This document shows, in pieces, positions 35,123-44,993 of a stretch of DNA of 64,000 nt. A program made the translations under genes and the position numbers. Numbering within the stretch: the first letter of the stretch is position 1; every line of letters begins with the position of its first letter. The notes under the pieces are model-generated. The model saw only the letters and a list, made by a program, of their open reading frames with translations. It searched no databases and was not told the DNA's origin. This DNA is from Betaproteobacteria bacterium (lineage in GTDB: Bacteria; Pseudomonadota; Gammaproteobacteria; Burkholderiales; Casimicrobiaceae), in NCBI GenBank assembly GCA_016720425.1, contig JADKKQ010000008.1, forward strand, positions 62,001 through 126,000, in the 5' to 3' direction.

Positions 35123-36019
35123 TCATTCGTCGTCGTCCTCGGGTTCCTCGTCGCGGGCCACCCGTTCGGCGGCCTCGCGCTCCAGCCGCGCCCGCTGGGC
35201 GGCGACGCGGGCGCGCCGCTCCTCGACGTTGCCCTCCCGCAGCGGGATCGACGCCTCGCCGAACAGCACCTGCCGCAGGAAGCGGAAGCCGAACTGCAGC
35301 GCGGCGACGTCGTCGGCCTGCACCGCCGCGAGTTCGTCCGCCGGCACGTCGTGGATCTCGGCGAAGCCCTCGCTCGCGACGAAGGCGCGGAAACGGTCGA
35401 CGTCGTAGCAGGTCATGAAGAAGAGCTGCAGGCTGCGCTTCGACGGGCTGCCGATCGTCGGGCCGGAGGACTTCTTCTTCAGGATGAGCTGGCGCCAGCC
35501 GCGCGCGCTGTCGTCGTACTCGGGCAGTCCCTGCTCGGCGCGGTAGTCGGCGATCGAGATCGGCCGCGGCTCGTCGTGGCCGCGGCAATGGGGCTCCACC
35601 ACGAGGGCGAAGGAATCGCGGTCGGTCGCCTCGCCCTCCTTGCGCATCGACAGCAGCGCAACGGGGTAGTAGCGGCAGGCGGTCGGCCGATCCTCGTAGA
35701 CGCCGCAGCCCTCGGGCCGCATGAAACGGCACGCGGTGCCGCCCTCGACCGGCTTCAGCTTGACGCCGGCGATCCCGCCCTTCTCCATCTCGTAGGGCAC
35801 CGTGTACTGCTCGAGGAAGTCGGTCGACGACAGGTCGAGCCGCTGCTTCAGCCGCACGATGTCGTAGGGCGTGAGCGAGATGTCGATGTTGCTGCAGCAC
35901 GCGTTCCAGCAGGAGACGCCGCGGTGGCAGCGGAAGCGGATCGCGTGGTCCTCGCCGAAGGTCTGCGGCAGGACGGGGCTCTCCGGGAACGGCGGATCCG
36001 TGTTTTCGGGCGAGGCCAT
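35123..36019 (-). CDS. YkgJ-family cysteine-cluster protein
   Basis: A 298-residue soluble protein with the YkgJ (UPF0153) cysteine cluster: CHRGVSCWNACC near residues 31-42, then ACRFMRPEGCGVYEDRPTAC and RYYP. These cysteines are expected to bind an iron-sulfur cluster or zinc. The C-terminus is charged and ends in a run of D and E. A GTG codon just before the ATG at 36019 is an alternative start. It follows aprA on the same strand, but a strong terminator lies between them, so it is probably transcribed separately. The function of the family is not known. Confidence 0.8.
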   Translation of the reverse strand: MASPENTDPPFPESPVLPQTFGEDHAIRFRCHRGVSCWNACCSNIDISLTPYDIVRLKQRLDLSSTDFLEQYTVPYEMEKGGIAGVKLKPVEGGTACRFMRPEGCGVYEDRPTACRYYPVALLSMRKEGEATDRDSFALVVEPHCRGHDEPRPISIADYRAEQGLPEYDDSARGWRQLILKKKSSGPTIGSPSKRSLQLFFMTCYDVDRFRAFVASEGFAEIHDVPADELAAVQADDVAALQFGFRFLRQVLFGEASIPLREGNVEERRARVAAQRARLEREAAERVARDEEPEDDDE

Positions 36020-36040
36020 CACCGAGCCTTCCGGGAAAAG

Positions 36041-36069
36041 GACCGGGCGCCCGCGAGGGGCGCCCGGTC
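36041..36069 (-). terminator. Terminator of the sat-aprBA operon
   Basis: A perfect 12-bp stem, GACCGGGCGCCC pairing with GGGCGCCCGGTC around GCGAG, is followed on the minus strand by CCTTTTCCC. It lies 52 bases after the aprA stop. Confidence 0.75.
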
Positions 36070-36120
36070 TCGGGCATTACGCGCCGGGTCGGGGTGCGCG
36101 GCCCCGGCGCCGACCGGCGG

Positions 36121-38154
36121 CTAGTGCGCTGCCGCCTTGAACAGCTTCGACTTGTCGACGAGGTCGACGTGCTTGCGCTTGAAGCAGGTCCACTTCCTCG
36201 TCTCCTTGTCGTAGATCGAGTTGACGAAGCAGTGCCAGTTCTCCTCGTCCACGAAGTTCTTGTCGGTCCGGTAGTAGAAGCCCGGATACCGCGACTCCTC
36301 GCGGAACTGGATGTGCTTCATGTGCGCTTCGGCGGTGATGATGCGGTGGTAGTTCTCCCACGCGCGCAGCAGCTCGTGCAGGTCCTTGGCGCGCATCTTC
36401 GCCGCGTCCTCCTTCAGCATCTCCAGCTTTTCCTCGGCGACCGCGAGCATCTTGTCGTTGGTGTTGTAGTAGGTCGCGCAGCCGGCCACGTACTCGTCCA
36501 TGATCTTCTGCAGCCGGAACTGCAGCATCTTGGGCGTGATGTAGTTCGGATTGATGTCGATCGCCGTCGTGTAGTCCTTGTGCTCGAGGAAGGTGCGCAC
36601 TGGCTGGTAGATCTGCTCGGCCAGCGCTTCGGGCGCGGTGTCGAGCTCGGGCTTCCAGTCCTTGTTGTCCAGCGCGAACTTGACCATCGCCTTGGCGGCG
36701 AGGCGCCCCTCGGCGTGCGACCCGGACGAGAACTTGTGCCCGGAGGCGCCCACGCCGTCGCCGGCGGTGAACAGCCCCTTCACCGTCGTCATCGAGCGGT
36801 AGCCCCAGTTCCAGCCGCGCGGCAGGTGCGCCGGGACGCCGTCGTAATCGCCCTCGTCGGCGGTGGGCGCGCCCAGGTCCTCAGGTCCGGAGACCCAGAT
36901 GCCGCAGCAGCCCGAGTGCGAGCCGAGCAGGTAGGGCTCGGTCGGGATGAGCTCGGAGTTCTTCTTTTCGGGCTCGATGTTCTCGCCGACCCAGATGCCG
37001 CACTGGCCGATGCACATGTCGAGGAAGTCCTCCCAGGCCTCGGCCTCGAGGTGCTTCACCTCCTTGGGCGTCAGCGACTCGCGGAGCTTGGCGAGTGCGG
37101 CGACCGTGTCCATGTAGATCGGGCCGCGGCCTTCCTTCATCTCCTTCAGCATCAGGTGGTTGCGCAGGCACGACGCCGGCACCGCCGCCTGGCCGTAGGG
37201 CGGGTAGTCGTCGAGCAGCGCCTTGTTCTTCACCATGTAGTCTTCGCCGTAGGCGTTGGTCGCCTTGGCCTTGAACAGCAGGAACCACGCGCCGACCGGT
37301 CCGTAGCCGTCCTTGAAGCGCGCCGGCACGAAGCGGTTCTCCATCATCGTCATCTCGGCGCCGGCCTCGGCGGCCATCGCGTAGGTGCTGCCGGCATTCC
37401 AGACCGGGTACCACGCGCGGCCCGTGCCTTCACCCACCGAGCGGGGGCGGAACAGGTTCACGCAGCCGCCCGCGGCGAGCAGGATCGCCTTGGCCTTGTA
37501 GACGTGGATGGTGTTGTCGCGGACCGAGAAGCCGACCGCGCCCGCGATGCGGCTGGGGTCGTTCTTGTCCTTGACCAGCTTGACGATGAAGATGCGCTCC
37601 TCGATGCGGGCGAGTCCCAGCGCCTTCTTCGCGGCTTCGGCGACGATCCACTTGTACGACTCGCCGTTGATCATGATCTGCCACTTGCCGGAGCGCACCG
37701 GCTTGCCGCCGTCCTTCAGCGCCGGGATGCCCTCGCGCTGCGACTCGGCGCCGTCGTGGCGCACGCCGTCGGCGTCGGTCTTCCAGATCGGCAGCCCCCA
37801 CTCCTCGAACAGGTGCACCGACTCGTCGACGTGCCGGCCGAGATCGTAGGCGAGGTCGTCGCGGGTGATGCCCATCAGGTCGTTGCTGACCATCCGCGCG
37901 TAGTCGGCCGGATCCATGTCCGGGCCGATGTAGGTGTTGATCGCCGACAGGCCCTGCGCGACGGCGCCCGAGCGGTCCATCGCCGCCTTGTCGACGAGCT
38001 TGATCTTGAGGTCGACGCCGGTCTCGGCCTTCGCGACCTCGGCCCAGCGCATCATTTCGTAGGCGGCGCCGCAGCACGCCATGCCGCCGCCGATCAGCAG
38101 GATGTCGAGTTCTTCCTGCACCACTTTCGGATTGCCGAATGTTCCCTCAGCCAT
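36121..38154 (-). CDS. aprA: APS reductase alpha subunit
   Basis: A 677-residue FAD enzyme that, in sulfur oxidisers, joins sulfite and AMP to form APS. The FAD motif ILLIGGGMACCGAAYEMMRW is near the start, and the family hallmarks are present: LVDKAAMDRSGAVAQGLSAI, SHSGCCGIWVSGPEDLGAP, TVKGLFTAGDGVGASGHKFS and the C-terminal EENWHCFVNSIYDK. Two ATGs are possible; I prefer 38154 because agggtga lies about 8 bases upstream, though 38163 adds three residues (MNA). The gene is last in sat-aprB-aprA and ends at a strong terminator. Partner subunit AprB lies 123 bases upstream. Confidence 0.96.
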   Translation of the reverse strand: MAEGTFGNPKVVQEELDILLIGGGMACCGAAYEMMRWAEVAKAETGVDLKIKLVDKAAMDRSGAVAQGLSAINTYIGPDMDPADYARMVSNDLMGITRDDLAYDLGRHVDESVHLFEEWGLPIWKTDADGVRHDGAESQREGIPALKDGGKPVRSGKWQIMINGESYKWIVAEAAKKALGLARIEERIFIVKLVKDKNDPSRIAGAVGFSVRDNTIHVYKAKAILLAAGGCVNLFRPRSVGEGTGRAWYPVWNAGSTYAMAAEAGAEMTMMENRFVPARFKDGYGPVGAWFLLFKAKATNAYGEDYMVKNKALLDDYPPYGQAAVPASCLRNHLMLKEMKEGRGPIYMDTVAALAKLRESLTPKEVKHLEAEAWEDFLDMCIGQCGIWVGENIEPEKKNSELIPTEPYLLGSHSGCCGIWVSGPEDLGAPTADEGDYDGVPAHLPRGWNWGYRSMTTVKGLFTAGDGVGASGHKFSSGSHAEGRLAAKAMVKFALDNKDWKPELDTAPEALAEQIYQPVRTFLEHKDYTTAIDINPNYITPKMLQFRLQKIMDEYVAGCATYYNTNDKMLAVAEEKLEMLKEDAAKMRAKDLHELLRAWENYHRIITAEAHMKHIQFREESRYPGFYYRTDKNFVDEENWHCFVNSIYDKETRKWTCFKRKHVDLVDKSKLFKAAAH

Positions 38155-38277
38155 TGCATTCACCCTGATTCGAAGTTGACGTTTGGCGCGACGCCTGTTC
38201 GACCCCCGAGCCCGCGGCGTTTGCCGCTGCGCTCCCCGCAGAGGAGCGGCCGGCGCCCGGGGTCGACCGGGCGGCTC

Positions 38278-38748
38278 TCATTTGCGGCGGATCAGCTCTT
38301 CCTGCTTGCCGGCGCGGAAGCCGCCCGACAGCGTGAAGAAGCCGGACTTCTGGATGTCGGCGAGCTTGGGCATCGACTTGCCGCCGTAGGGGTCGATCGA
38401 GCCCTCGCTCGTCGTGCGGATCGGGAACTTGAAGCGCTTCGCCGTGCCGTTGCGGAACTTGATCATCCACATGATCGAGTCCGAGCCGCGCAGCGGCTGC
38501 ACCGAGCCTCCCAGCGGCACGATGTCGGCGTAGTGGCGCACCTCGATCGCGTTCTGCGGGCAGATCTTCACGCACGAGTAGCACTCCCAGCACTGCTCCG
38601 GCTCCTGGTTCCACGCCTTCATCGGGTGGCCGGTCACCGAGCCGTCCTTGTCGAGCGCCATCAGGTCGTGCGGGCAGATGTACATGCACGCGGTCTTGTC
38701 CTGGCCCTTGCAGCCATCGCATTTTTCCGTACGTACGAAGGTAGGCAT
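38278..38748 (-). CDS. aprB: APS reductase beta subunit
   Basis: A 156-residue iron-sulfur subunit of APS reductase. The two [4Fe-4S] motifs are visible: CDGCKGQDKTACMYICPHD near residue 10 and CWECYSCVKICPQN near 53. The C-terminal part (MKFRNG-type strand region through the FFTLSGGF segment) wraps the alpha subunit in known structures. Electrons pass from the AprA FAD through AprB, most likely to the Qmo/Hdr proteins encoded nearby. The ATG directly follows the sat stop with no gap (TAGATG), so translation is coupled. No frameshift is seen. Confidence 0.96.
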   Translation of the reverse strand: MPTFVRTEKCDGCKGQDKTACMYICPHDLMALDKDGSVTGHPMKAWNQEPEQCWECYSCVKICPQNAIEVRHYADIVPLGGSVQPLRGSDSIMWMIKFRNGTAKRFKFPIRTTSEGSIDPYGGKSMPKLADIQKSGFFTLSGGFRAGKQEELIRRK

Positions 38749-39951
38749 CTATTTCCTCCTGGTTGGGTCGGTGGGGGATTGAGCATCGAGACTGGCGTAG
38801 TGCTCGCGCAGGATCGCGACGACCTCGGGCCGGCTGAACTCCGGCGGCACCGCGGCGCCCTCGGAGAGCGACTTGCGCAGCTGCGTGCCGGACACCTGCA
38901 GCCGGTCGGCGTCGTCGTGCGGGCAGGTGCGGCCGGACGCCATGCCGCCGCACTTGTAGCACCAGAACGCGACGTCGATCTTGAGCGGGCGGATCTGCAG
39001 CGTGCCCGGCGGGACGTGGTCGAAGATGTGGTGCGCGTCGAAGGGGCCGTAGTAGCTGCCGACGCCCGCGTGGTCGCGGCCGACGATGAGGTGCGAGCAG
39101 CCGTAGTTCTGGCGGAACAGCGCGTGCAGCAGCGCCTCGCGCGGCCCGGCATAGCGCATGTCGAGCGGATAGCCGGCCTGGACCACGGTCTTGCGCACGA
39201 AGTAGCCGTCCGCGAGCGCGGCGATCGCGCGCGTGCGCACGGCGGCGGGAATGTCGCCCGGCTTCAGCGCGCCCAGCAGCGAGTGCACGAGCAGCCCGTC
39301 GCAGACCTCGATCGCGATCTTGGCCAGGTACTCGTGCGAGCGGTGCATCGGGTTGCGCGTCTGGAACGCGGCGATCGACTTCCAGCCGAGCGAGCCGAAC
39401 AGCGCGCGCGTCTGGGCCGGGGTCATGAACAGCGCGCCGTACTGCTCGGCGAACCCGCCGGTCGACAGCACCTTGACCGGGCCGGCGAGGTTCACCGCGG
39501 GTTGCCCGAGCACCATCCTGACGCCGGGGTGCTCGGGGTCGGTGGTGCGGAAGACGGTCGCGCACTCGTGCGCCTTGTTGATCGCGTATTTTTCGGTCAC
39601 CAGCATCGTCGCCAGCGGCTGCCCGTCGTCGGGGTCGATCAGGGCGATCTCCTGCCCGGTCCGGATCGAGTCGACGAAGGCCTGCTCGGCGGACAGCGTG
39701 ATCGGGATCGGCCAGAACAGTCCGCTCGCCGTCTTCATGCCGTCGCAAACGCCCTGCCAGTCGGCGTGGGTCATGAAGCCCTCGAGCGGCGTGAAGCCGC
39801 CGATGCCGAGCATCACGATGTCGCCCTTCTCGCGCGAGCTGACGGTGAGCCGGGGCAGCGACGCGGCACGGCGCCGTTCGGCCTCCAACGCGTCACCGGT
39901 CAGCAGCAGCGGCCGCAGGTCGCGACCACCGTGCGGATCAACCAGCGCCAT
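38749..39951 (-). CDS. sat: ATP sulfurylase, dissimilatory type
   Basis: A 400-residue enzyme that, in sulfur oxidisers, runs towards ATP: APS plus pyrophosphate gives sulfate and ATP. The active-site segment [18 protein letters not shown] and the [17 protein letters not shown] motif are present. A C-terminal zinc site is suggested by [17 protein letters not shown]. Length matches the homo-oligomeric single-domain Sat. It is the first gene of sat-aprB-aprA. The 234-base gap upstream to soeC allows its own promoter, but I did not find a convincing one. Confidence 0.95.
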   Translation of the reverse strand: MALVDPHGGRDLRPLLLTGDALEAERRRAASLPRLTVSSREKGDIVMLGIGGFTPLEGFMTHADWQGVCDGMKTASGLFWPIPITLSAEQAFVDSIRTGQEIALIDPDDGQPLATMLVTEKYAINKAHECATVFRTTDPEHPGVRMVLGQPAVNLAGPVKVLSTGGFAEQYGALFMTPAQTRALFGSLGWKSIAAFQTRNPMHRSHEYLAKIAIEVCDGLLVHSLLGALKPGDIPAAVRTRAIAALADGYFVRKTVVQAGYPLDMRYAGPREALLHALFRQNYGCSHLIVGRDHAGVGSYYGPFDAHHIFDHVPPGTLQIRPLKIDVAFWCYKCGGMASGRTCPHDDADRLQVSGTQLRKSLSEGAAVPPEFSRPEVVAILREHYASLDAQSPTDPTRRK

Positions 39952-40185
39952 GGCAAAGCCCTCCTCGAATGCGCTGCGGCCGTGGGGACGGGCCGCGATT
40001 GCGGCACGTTCGTGTTCTCGTGCGGCCTATTCTCATCACCATAGGACGGGTGAACGGAGGATGCCTTGATTTACCGCAAGCCCAGTTGCCGCGAGCGCGG
40101 GGCTCGCGTATATGCCGCGAGCCGCATGTGCGCGGCGGCGGCACGAAGTGCGTCGCCGCCGTGTCGCATTGCCCGGTCACGCTCG

Positions 40186-41166
40186 CTAGGCGACGGCCTG
40201 GTAGTAGAGGTTCTGCGGATGATTGGCCTGGGCGAAGAAGAACCAGCGCTCGGCGAGCAGCCCGAGGTACTGCACGAAGAACGCCGCGACCAGCAGGCCC
40301 GCCGGAGCGCCGAACCCGGCGAGGGCGAGCAGCGTCAGCGGCACGGCGAAGGCCGCCAGCAGGAACACCCACTTGACCGACCGCAGCACGGCGCCGGAAC
40401 GGCCGTGGAAGAACTCACGGGTGTTGAACGAGCCGCCGAGGAATCCCATCGACTTCTGCGCGATGCGCGGATGCTTGATGCCGATCGCCGTCTGCAGCGT
40501 CGACTTCGGCTTCAGCCGGGCGTTGCGGATCAGCGACGCGACGCGGCTCACCGCGCCCAGCAGCGTGAGGACGAACGCCCAGCCGGCGAGGAACCGCGTC
40601 AGCTCGGGCGCCGCCGCGACCGCGAACGCCGCCGCCAGCGTGAACCCCGAGGCGCCCCCCAGCAGCGTGTAGTTGAGCACCGTCAGCGGGCTCGCCCATT
40701 CGCGCAGGAAGGGCAGGCAGGCGTAGATCATCGCCGTGCACACGAACAGCGCGAACGCCAGCACCGTGCCGGCGGTGCCGAGCGCCAGCGTCGCATCGAT
40801 CGCGAGCCCCGACGGCAGCGTCGCCAGCACCGGCGTCCAACCGGCGAGGTGCGCGGTGCCGTACAGGAACACGACGCCCATCAGCGCCGGCAGCACGATC
40901 ACCTCGCGCGACAGCCAGGACGTGCGCCACTTCGCGGCCGTGCGCCACGCCCGTTCCGGCCGTCCGAGATGGAAGAACGACGCGATCAGGCCACCGACGA
41001 GGAACGCCAGCGCGATCAGGCTGCCGTGGGCGTAGAACGCGTGGCCGGACGGCGGCGGCAGCAGCCCGGCGAGCGCGTAGAGCTGCACGGTGAACAGCGC
41101 CAGGAACAGTCCCTGGCCGGCGCCGATCAGCGTGGTGAGGAGCAGGACGGAGAGGTCGGGGCGCAT
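40186..41166 (-). CDS. soeC: Sulfite dehydrogenase membrane subunit
   Basis: A 326-residue DmsC/NrfD-like membrane anchor with about eight spans. It starts with a segment typical of DmsC (LLLTTLIGAGQGLFLALFTV) and has SFFHLGRPERAWRTAAKWRT, conserved in SoeC. The subunit passes electrons from SoeB to quinone and binds the two other subunits to the cytoplasmic face. It follows soeB after 12 bases. The C-terminal region is normal and ends NLYYQAVA. In context with SoeA and SoeB it is assigned to sulfite oxidation rather than DMSO or polysulfide reduction. Confidence 0.88.
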   Translation of the reverse strand: MRPDLSVLLLTTLIGAGQGLFLALFTVQLYALAGLLPPPSGHAFYAHGSLIALAFLVGGLIASFFHLGRPERAWRTAAKWRTSWLSREVIVLPALMGVVFLYGTAHLAGWTPVLATLPSGLAIDATLALGTAGTVLAFALFVCTAMIYACLPFLREWASPLTVLNYTLLGGASGFTLAAAFAVAAAPELTRFLAGWAFVLTLLGAVSRVASLIRNARLKPKSTLQTAIGIKHPRIAQKSMGFLGGSFNTREFFHGRSGAVLRSVKWVFLLAAFAVPLTLLALAGFGAPAGLLVAAFFVQYLGLLAERWFFFAQANHPQNLYYQAVA

Positions 41167-41178
41167 CGTCGTGGTCGC

Positions 41179-41910
41179 CTACCAGGACATCACGTCGTCG
41201 AGCGAGGGCTCCGACTTGGCCGGCTTGGGCAGGAGACCGTCGACCTTGAGCGGGTTGTCGGTGCGCGCGAGCTCGTCCTCGTGGATGTGCATCGGTGTCT
41301 TGCGCCGCGGCAGGTAGTGGTTCGCCGGGTGCGTGCCCCATTCGGGCATCAGCTGGTAGCCGGCGTTGTCGCGGATCGCCTGCGACACGACCGACTCCGG
41401 GTCGTGGATGTCGCCGAACAGCCGCGCCGACGTGGGGCAGGCCATCACGCAGGCGGGCCTGCGCTCGCCTTCCGGCAGCGTCTGGTCGTAGATGCGGTCG
41501 ACGCACAGCGTGCACTTGGTCATCACCTTGCGCTCCTCGTCGACCTCGCGGGCGCCGTAGGGGCAGGCCCACGAGCAGTACTTGCAGCCGATGCACTTGT
41601 CGTAGTCGACCAGCACGATGCCGTCCGCCTCGCGCTTGTAGCTCGCTCCGGTGGGGCAGACCGGGACGCACGGCGGGTCCTCGCAGTGCAGGCACGACTT
41701 GGGGAAGTGGACCGTCTGCGTGTTGGGGAACTCGCCGACCTCGAAGGTCTGCACGCGATTGAAGAACGCCCCGGTCGGGTCCTTGCCGTAGGGCTCGAAA
41801 TCGGCGAGCGGACCGGCCGCGCCCGACGTGTTCCACTGCTTGCAGCTGGTGACGCAGGCGTGACAGCCCACGCACACGTTGAGGTCGATGACCAGGGCGA
41901 GCTGGGTCAT
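41179..41910 (-). CDS. soeB: Sulfite dehydrogenase iron-sulfur subunit
   Basis: A 243-residue four-cluster ferredoxin of the DmsB/PsrB type. The first motif is C13-x2-C16-x2-C19-x3-C23 (NVCVGCHACVTSCKQWN). The others are CEDPPCVPVCPTGA, CIGCKYCSWACPYGA and CTLCVDRIYDQTLP with an additional PACVMACPT. Electrons from the SoeA molybdenum site pass through it to SoeC. No signal peptide is seen, consistent with the cytoplasmic location of SoeAB. It lies between soeA and soeC with short gaps (28 and 12 bases). Confidence 0.9.
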   Translation of the reverse strand: MTQLALVIDLNVCVGCHACVTSCKQWNTSGAAGPLADFEPYGKDPTGAFFNRVQTFEVGEFPNTQTVHFPKSCLHCEDPPCVPVCPTGASYKREADGIVLVDYDKCIGCKYCSWACPYGAREVDEERKVMTKCTLCVDRIYDQTLPEGERRPACVMACPTSARLFGDIHDPESVVSQAIRDNAGYQLMPEWGTHPANHYLPRRKTPMHIHEDELARTDNPLKVDGLLPKPAKSEPSLDDVMSW

Positions 41911-41938
41911 CGCGCATCCTCCCTGGTGAGGGGCCGCC

Positions 41939-44845
41939 TCACTTGCGCCCCCCGCGTCCGGCGAAATAGGCGCGCCGGCGCGGCGTGGCGCCGGTCCCGG
42001 GCGCCGCGGGAACCGCGGCGAACTGCGGCGCCGTCGCCTTCGGCTCGTCGGCCTCGGCCCGGTAGATGCGCACGCGGACGTCGTACCACGCCGCCTGCCC
42101 GGTGACGGGGTCGGAATTGGAGATCGTTCCGCCGGCGGAGCCGCCGGGCAGCTCCTCCGAGATCAGGTGATTGAGCAGGAAGCCGCGCTGCGACTCGTTG
42201 GCGTCGGGCGAGAGACGCCACGCGCCGGGCGTCTTGCCGATCGCGTTCCACGTCCATACGGTACCGGGCTCGACGGCCTCGGAATAGCTGCACAGGCAGC
42301 GGACCTTGCCCCACTGCGACTCGACCCACATCCAGCCGCCGTCCTCGATGCCCGCGGCGCGGGCGACCCCGGGATTGACGAACAGGTGGTTGTGGGTGTG
42401 GATCTGGCGCAGCCAGGCGTTCTGCGAATCCCAGGAGTGGTACATCGCCATCGGCCGCTGCGTCACCGCGTTGAGCGGGTACTTCGCGAGGTCGGCCTGC
42501 TGCGCCTCCAGCGGCTCGTAGTAGAACGGCAGCGGGTCGAAGTAGGTTTCGAGGCGCTGCCTGAGGTGCGCCGGCGGCTTGCGCGAGATGCCCTTGCCCT
42601 GCGCCGCGAGGCGGAATTTCTGCAGCACCTCGGAGTAGAGGTGGATCAGGATCGGCTCCGCATAGCGCTGGACCCGGTTGCGCTGCGACCACTCGAGATA
42701 GCCCTTGTTCCAGTTGCGCATGTACTGGTAGGACGGTGGCAGACGGTAGTGATGGACGCAGTTGTTCTGCGCGTACATCTCCCACTGCCGCGGGTTGGGC
42801 TCGCCGCGCAGGAATTTCTCGCCGCCCTTGCCGCGCCAGCCGGTGAGGAAGCCGATGCCCGACCCGGGGTCGGTCTCGTAGTTGACGATGAAGTCGGGGT
42901 AGTCGCGAAACTTGCGCGTGCCGTCGGGCCGCACGAACGCCGGGAACTTGAGGCGCCCGGCGAGCTCGATCAGGACCTCCTGGAACGGCTTGCACTGGCC
43001 CGTGGGCGGGAAGACGGGAATCCGCACCGCGTCGACGGGGCCGTCGAACTCCGAGATCGGCCGGTCGAGCATCGACATCACGTCGTGGCGCTCCAGGTAG
43101 GTCGTGTCGGGGAGCACCAGATCGGCGAATGCGGTCATCTCCGACTGGAACGCGTCGCAGACGACGAGGAAGGGAATCCTGTATTCCCCGTCGTCGCGCT
43201 TGTCGTTCAGCATCTTCCGGACCTCGGACGTGTTCATCGTCGAGTTCCACGCCATGTTGGCCATGAAGATGAGCAGCGTGTCGATCGGGTAGGGGTCGCC
43301 GCGCCAGGCGTTGGTGATGACGTTGTGCATCAGCCCGTGCACGGCGAGCGGGTACTCCCACGAGAACGCCTTGTCGATGCGCACCGGCGAGCCGTCGTCG
43401 TTGACGAACAGGTCGTCGGGCTCGGCCGGCCAGCCGAGCCCCAGCCCGTCCAGCGGCGTGTTCGGCCGGATGGCGAGCGGCGTGTTGGGCGTCTTGGCGC
43501 AGGGCGGGATCGGGCGCGGGAACGGGGCCTTGTGACGGAAGCCGCCCGGCCGGTCGATCGTCCCCAGCAGCGTCATCAGGATCGCCAGCGCGCGGATGGT
43601 GTGGAAGCCGTTGGAGTGCGCGGCGAGGCCGCGCATCGCGTGGAAGGCGACCGGATTGCCGGTCACGGTGTCGTGTTCCTTCCCCCACATGTCGGTCCAG
43701 GGGATCGGCAGCTCGATCTTCTGGTCGCGCGCGGTGACGCCCATCTCGTGCGCGAGGCGGCGGATCGCCTCGGCGGGGATCCCGGTGATGCCGGCCGCCC
43801 ACTCCGGCGTGTAGGCGTCGACGCGCTCCTTCAGCAGCTGGAACGCGGGCTTGACCGCGGTTCCGTCGGATAGCCGGAATTCGCCCAGCAGGAACGGGTC
43901 GCTGCCCTCGCGGTGCGTGACCACCGGCCGATCGGTGGCGCGGTCCCACCACAGCTTGTTCTGCGGATCGAAGCAGCCTTCCTCCTCGGGCACCTCGGTG
44001 CGGATGAACATGCCGAACTCGTCGTTCGCCTCGTCCACGTTCACCAGCTGGCCGGAGTTGGTGTAGCGGACCAGGAACTCGCGGTCGTAGAGCCCGAGGG
44101 CGATGATCTCGTGGATCAGCGCGAGCAGCAGCGCGCCGTCGGTGCCCGGCTTGATCGGCAGCCAGTCGTCGGCGATCGCCGAATACCCGGTCCGGATCGG
44201 GTTGATCGAAATGAAGCGGCCGCCGTCGCGCTTGAACTTCGCGATCGCGACCTTCAGCGGATTCGAGTGGTGGTCTTCGGCGGTGCCGAGCATCACGAAC
44301 AGCTTGGCCCGCTCCAGATCGGGGCCGCCGAATTCCCAGAACGAGCCGCCGATGGTGTAGATCATGCCGGCGGCCATGTTGACCGAGCAGAATCCGCCGT
44401 GTGCGGCGTAGTTCGGCGTGCCGAACTGGCGCGCGAAGAGGCCGGTCAGCGCCTGCATCTGGTCGCGGCCGGTGAACAGCGCGAACTGCTTGGGATCGGT
44501 GGCCCGGATTTTCCCGAGGCGCTCCGCCAGCATCGAGAACGCCTGCTCCCAGCCGATCTCGACGAACTCCCCGGCGCCGCGGTCGGTTCCGGGCTTGCGC
44601 AGCAGCGGCTGCGTGAGGCGCGCCGGGGAATACTGCTTCATGATGCCGGACGAGCCCTTGGCGCAGATCACGCCGTGGTTCAGCGGGTGCTCGGGGTTGC
44701 CGTCGATGTAGCGCACCTCGCCGTCGCGCAGGTGGACGCGGATGCCGCAGCGGCAGGCGCACATGTAGCAGGTGGTCGTGCGCACCTCGGTTCCCGGACC
44801 GTGGAGTGGCTGTCCGAGGGGGTCGTGGAGGGGTGGGCGGGCCAT
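41939..44845 (-). CDS. soeA: Sulfite dehydrogenase molybdopterin subunit
   Basis: A 968-residue molybdopterin oxidoreductase of the DMSO-reductase family. The N-terminal [4Fe-4S] site is C26, C29, C33 and C61. There is no twin-arginine signal, which fits SoeA acting in the cytoplasm, unlike PsrA or DmsA. Downstream motifs include GGFCSVNMAAGMIYTIGG and FVMLGTAEDHHSNPLK near the molybdenum cofactor site. The complex oxidises sulfite to sulfate directly and sends electrons to quinone. It is the first gene of soeABC and is divergent from the two-component pair. The family includes polysulfide reductases; the missing signal and the gene set favour Soe. Confidence 0.9.
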   Translation of the reverse strand: MARPPLHDPLGQPLHGPGTEVRTTTCYMCACRCGIRVHLRDGEVRYIDGNPEHPLNHGVICAKGSSGIMKQYSPARLTQPLLRKPGTDRGAGEFVEIGWEQAFSMLAERLGKIRATDPKQFALFTGRDQMQALTGLFARQFGTPNYAAHGGFCSVNMAAGMIYTIGGSFWEFGGPDLERAKLFVMLGTAEDHHSNPLKVAIAKFKRDGGRFISINPIRTGYSAIADDWLPIKPGTDGALLLALIHEIIALGLYDREFLVRYTNSGQLVNVDEANDEFGMFIRTEVPEEEGCFDPQNKLWWDRATDRPVVTHREGSDPFLLGEFRLSDGTAVKPAFQLLKERVDAYTPEWAAGITGIPAEAIRRLAHEMGVTARDQKIELPIPWTDMWGKEHDTVTGNPVAFHAMRGLAAHSNGFHTIRALAILMTLLGTIDRPGGFRHKAPFPRPIPPCAKTPNTPLAIRPNTPLDGLGLGWPAEPDDLFVNDDGSPVRIDKAFSWEYPLAVHGLMHNVITNAWRGDPYPIDTLLIFMANMAWNSTMNTSEVRKMLNDKRDDGEYRIPFLVVCDAFQSEMTAFADLVLPDTTYLERHDVMSMLDRPISEFDGPVDAVRIPVFPPTGQCKPFQEVLIELAGRLKFPAFVRPDGTRKFRDYPDFIVNYETDPGSGIGFLTGWRGKGGEKFLRGEPNPRQWEMYAQNNCVHHYRLPPSYQYMRNWNKGYLEWSQRNRVQRYAEPILIHLYSEVLQKFRLAAQGKGISRKPPAHLRQRLETYFDPLPFYYEPLEAQQADLAKYPLNAVTQRPMAMYHSWDSQNAWLRQIHTHNHLFVNPGVARAAGIEDGGWMWVESQWGKVRCLCSYSEAVEPGTVWTWNAIGKTPGAWRLSPDANESQRGFLLNHLISEELPGGSAGGTISNSDPVTGQAAWYDVRVRIYRAEADEPKATAPQFAAVPAAPGTGATPRRRAYFAGRGGRK

Positions 44846-44972
44846 CGGAAAAACGTCGGGAGAGCGGGGATGGGGGCGCGGGTCGGCGGAGGATGCGGGA
44901 GCGGGCGTCGTGCCGTGACGCCGGGGACCTGTATCGCAATCTGCCCCGCTGTCTTACCGCGAGGGCCTGCAA

Positions 44973-44993
44973 GGATACCCGGATGGGTAATCC
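44973..44993. promoter_or_regulatory. Palindromic site upstream of soeA
   Basis: GGATACCC, a GGAT spacer and GGGTAATCC form an imperfect palindrome, 130 bases before soeA and 220 before the sensor kinase. The 11-mer TACCCGGATGG inside it recurs upstream of dsrA at 61080. It is a candidate binding site for the NarL-type regulator encoded next door (inference). A long G run and a degenerate copy of the interspersed element lie at 44995-45085. Confidence 0.4.

Noticed and set aside
36094..40044. A 1316-residue plus-strand frame across aprA, aprB and sat
   Set aside because: It is antisense to three well-identified genes and has no family-like features.
41939..44845. SoeA as a polysulfide or thiosulfate reductase (PsrA/PhsA)
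   Set aside because: It lacks a twin-arginine signal peptide and sits next to sat-aprBA and dsr. SoeA is the better fit, though the families are related.
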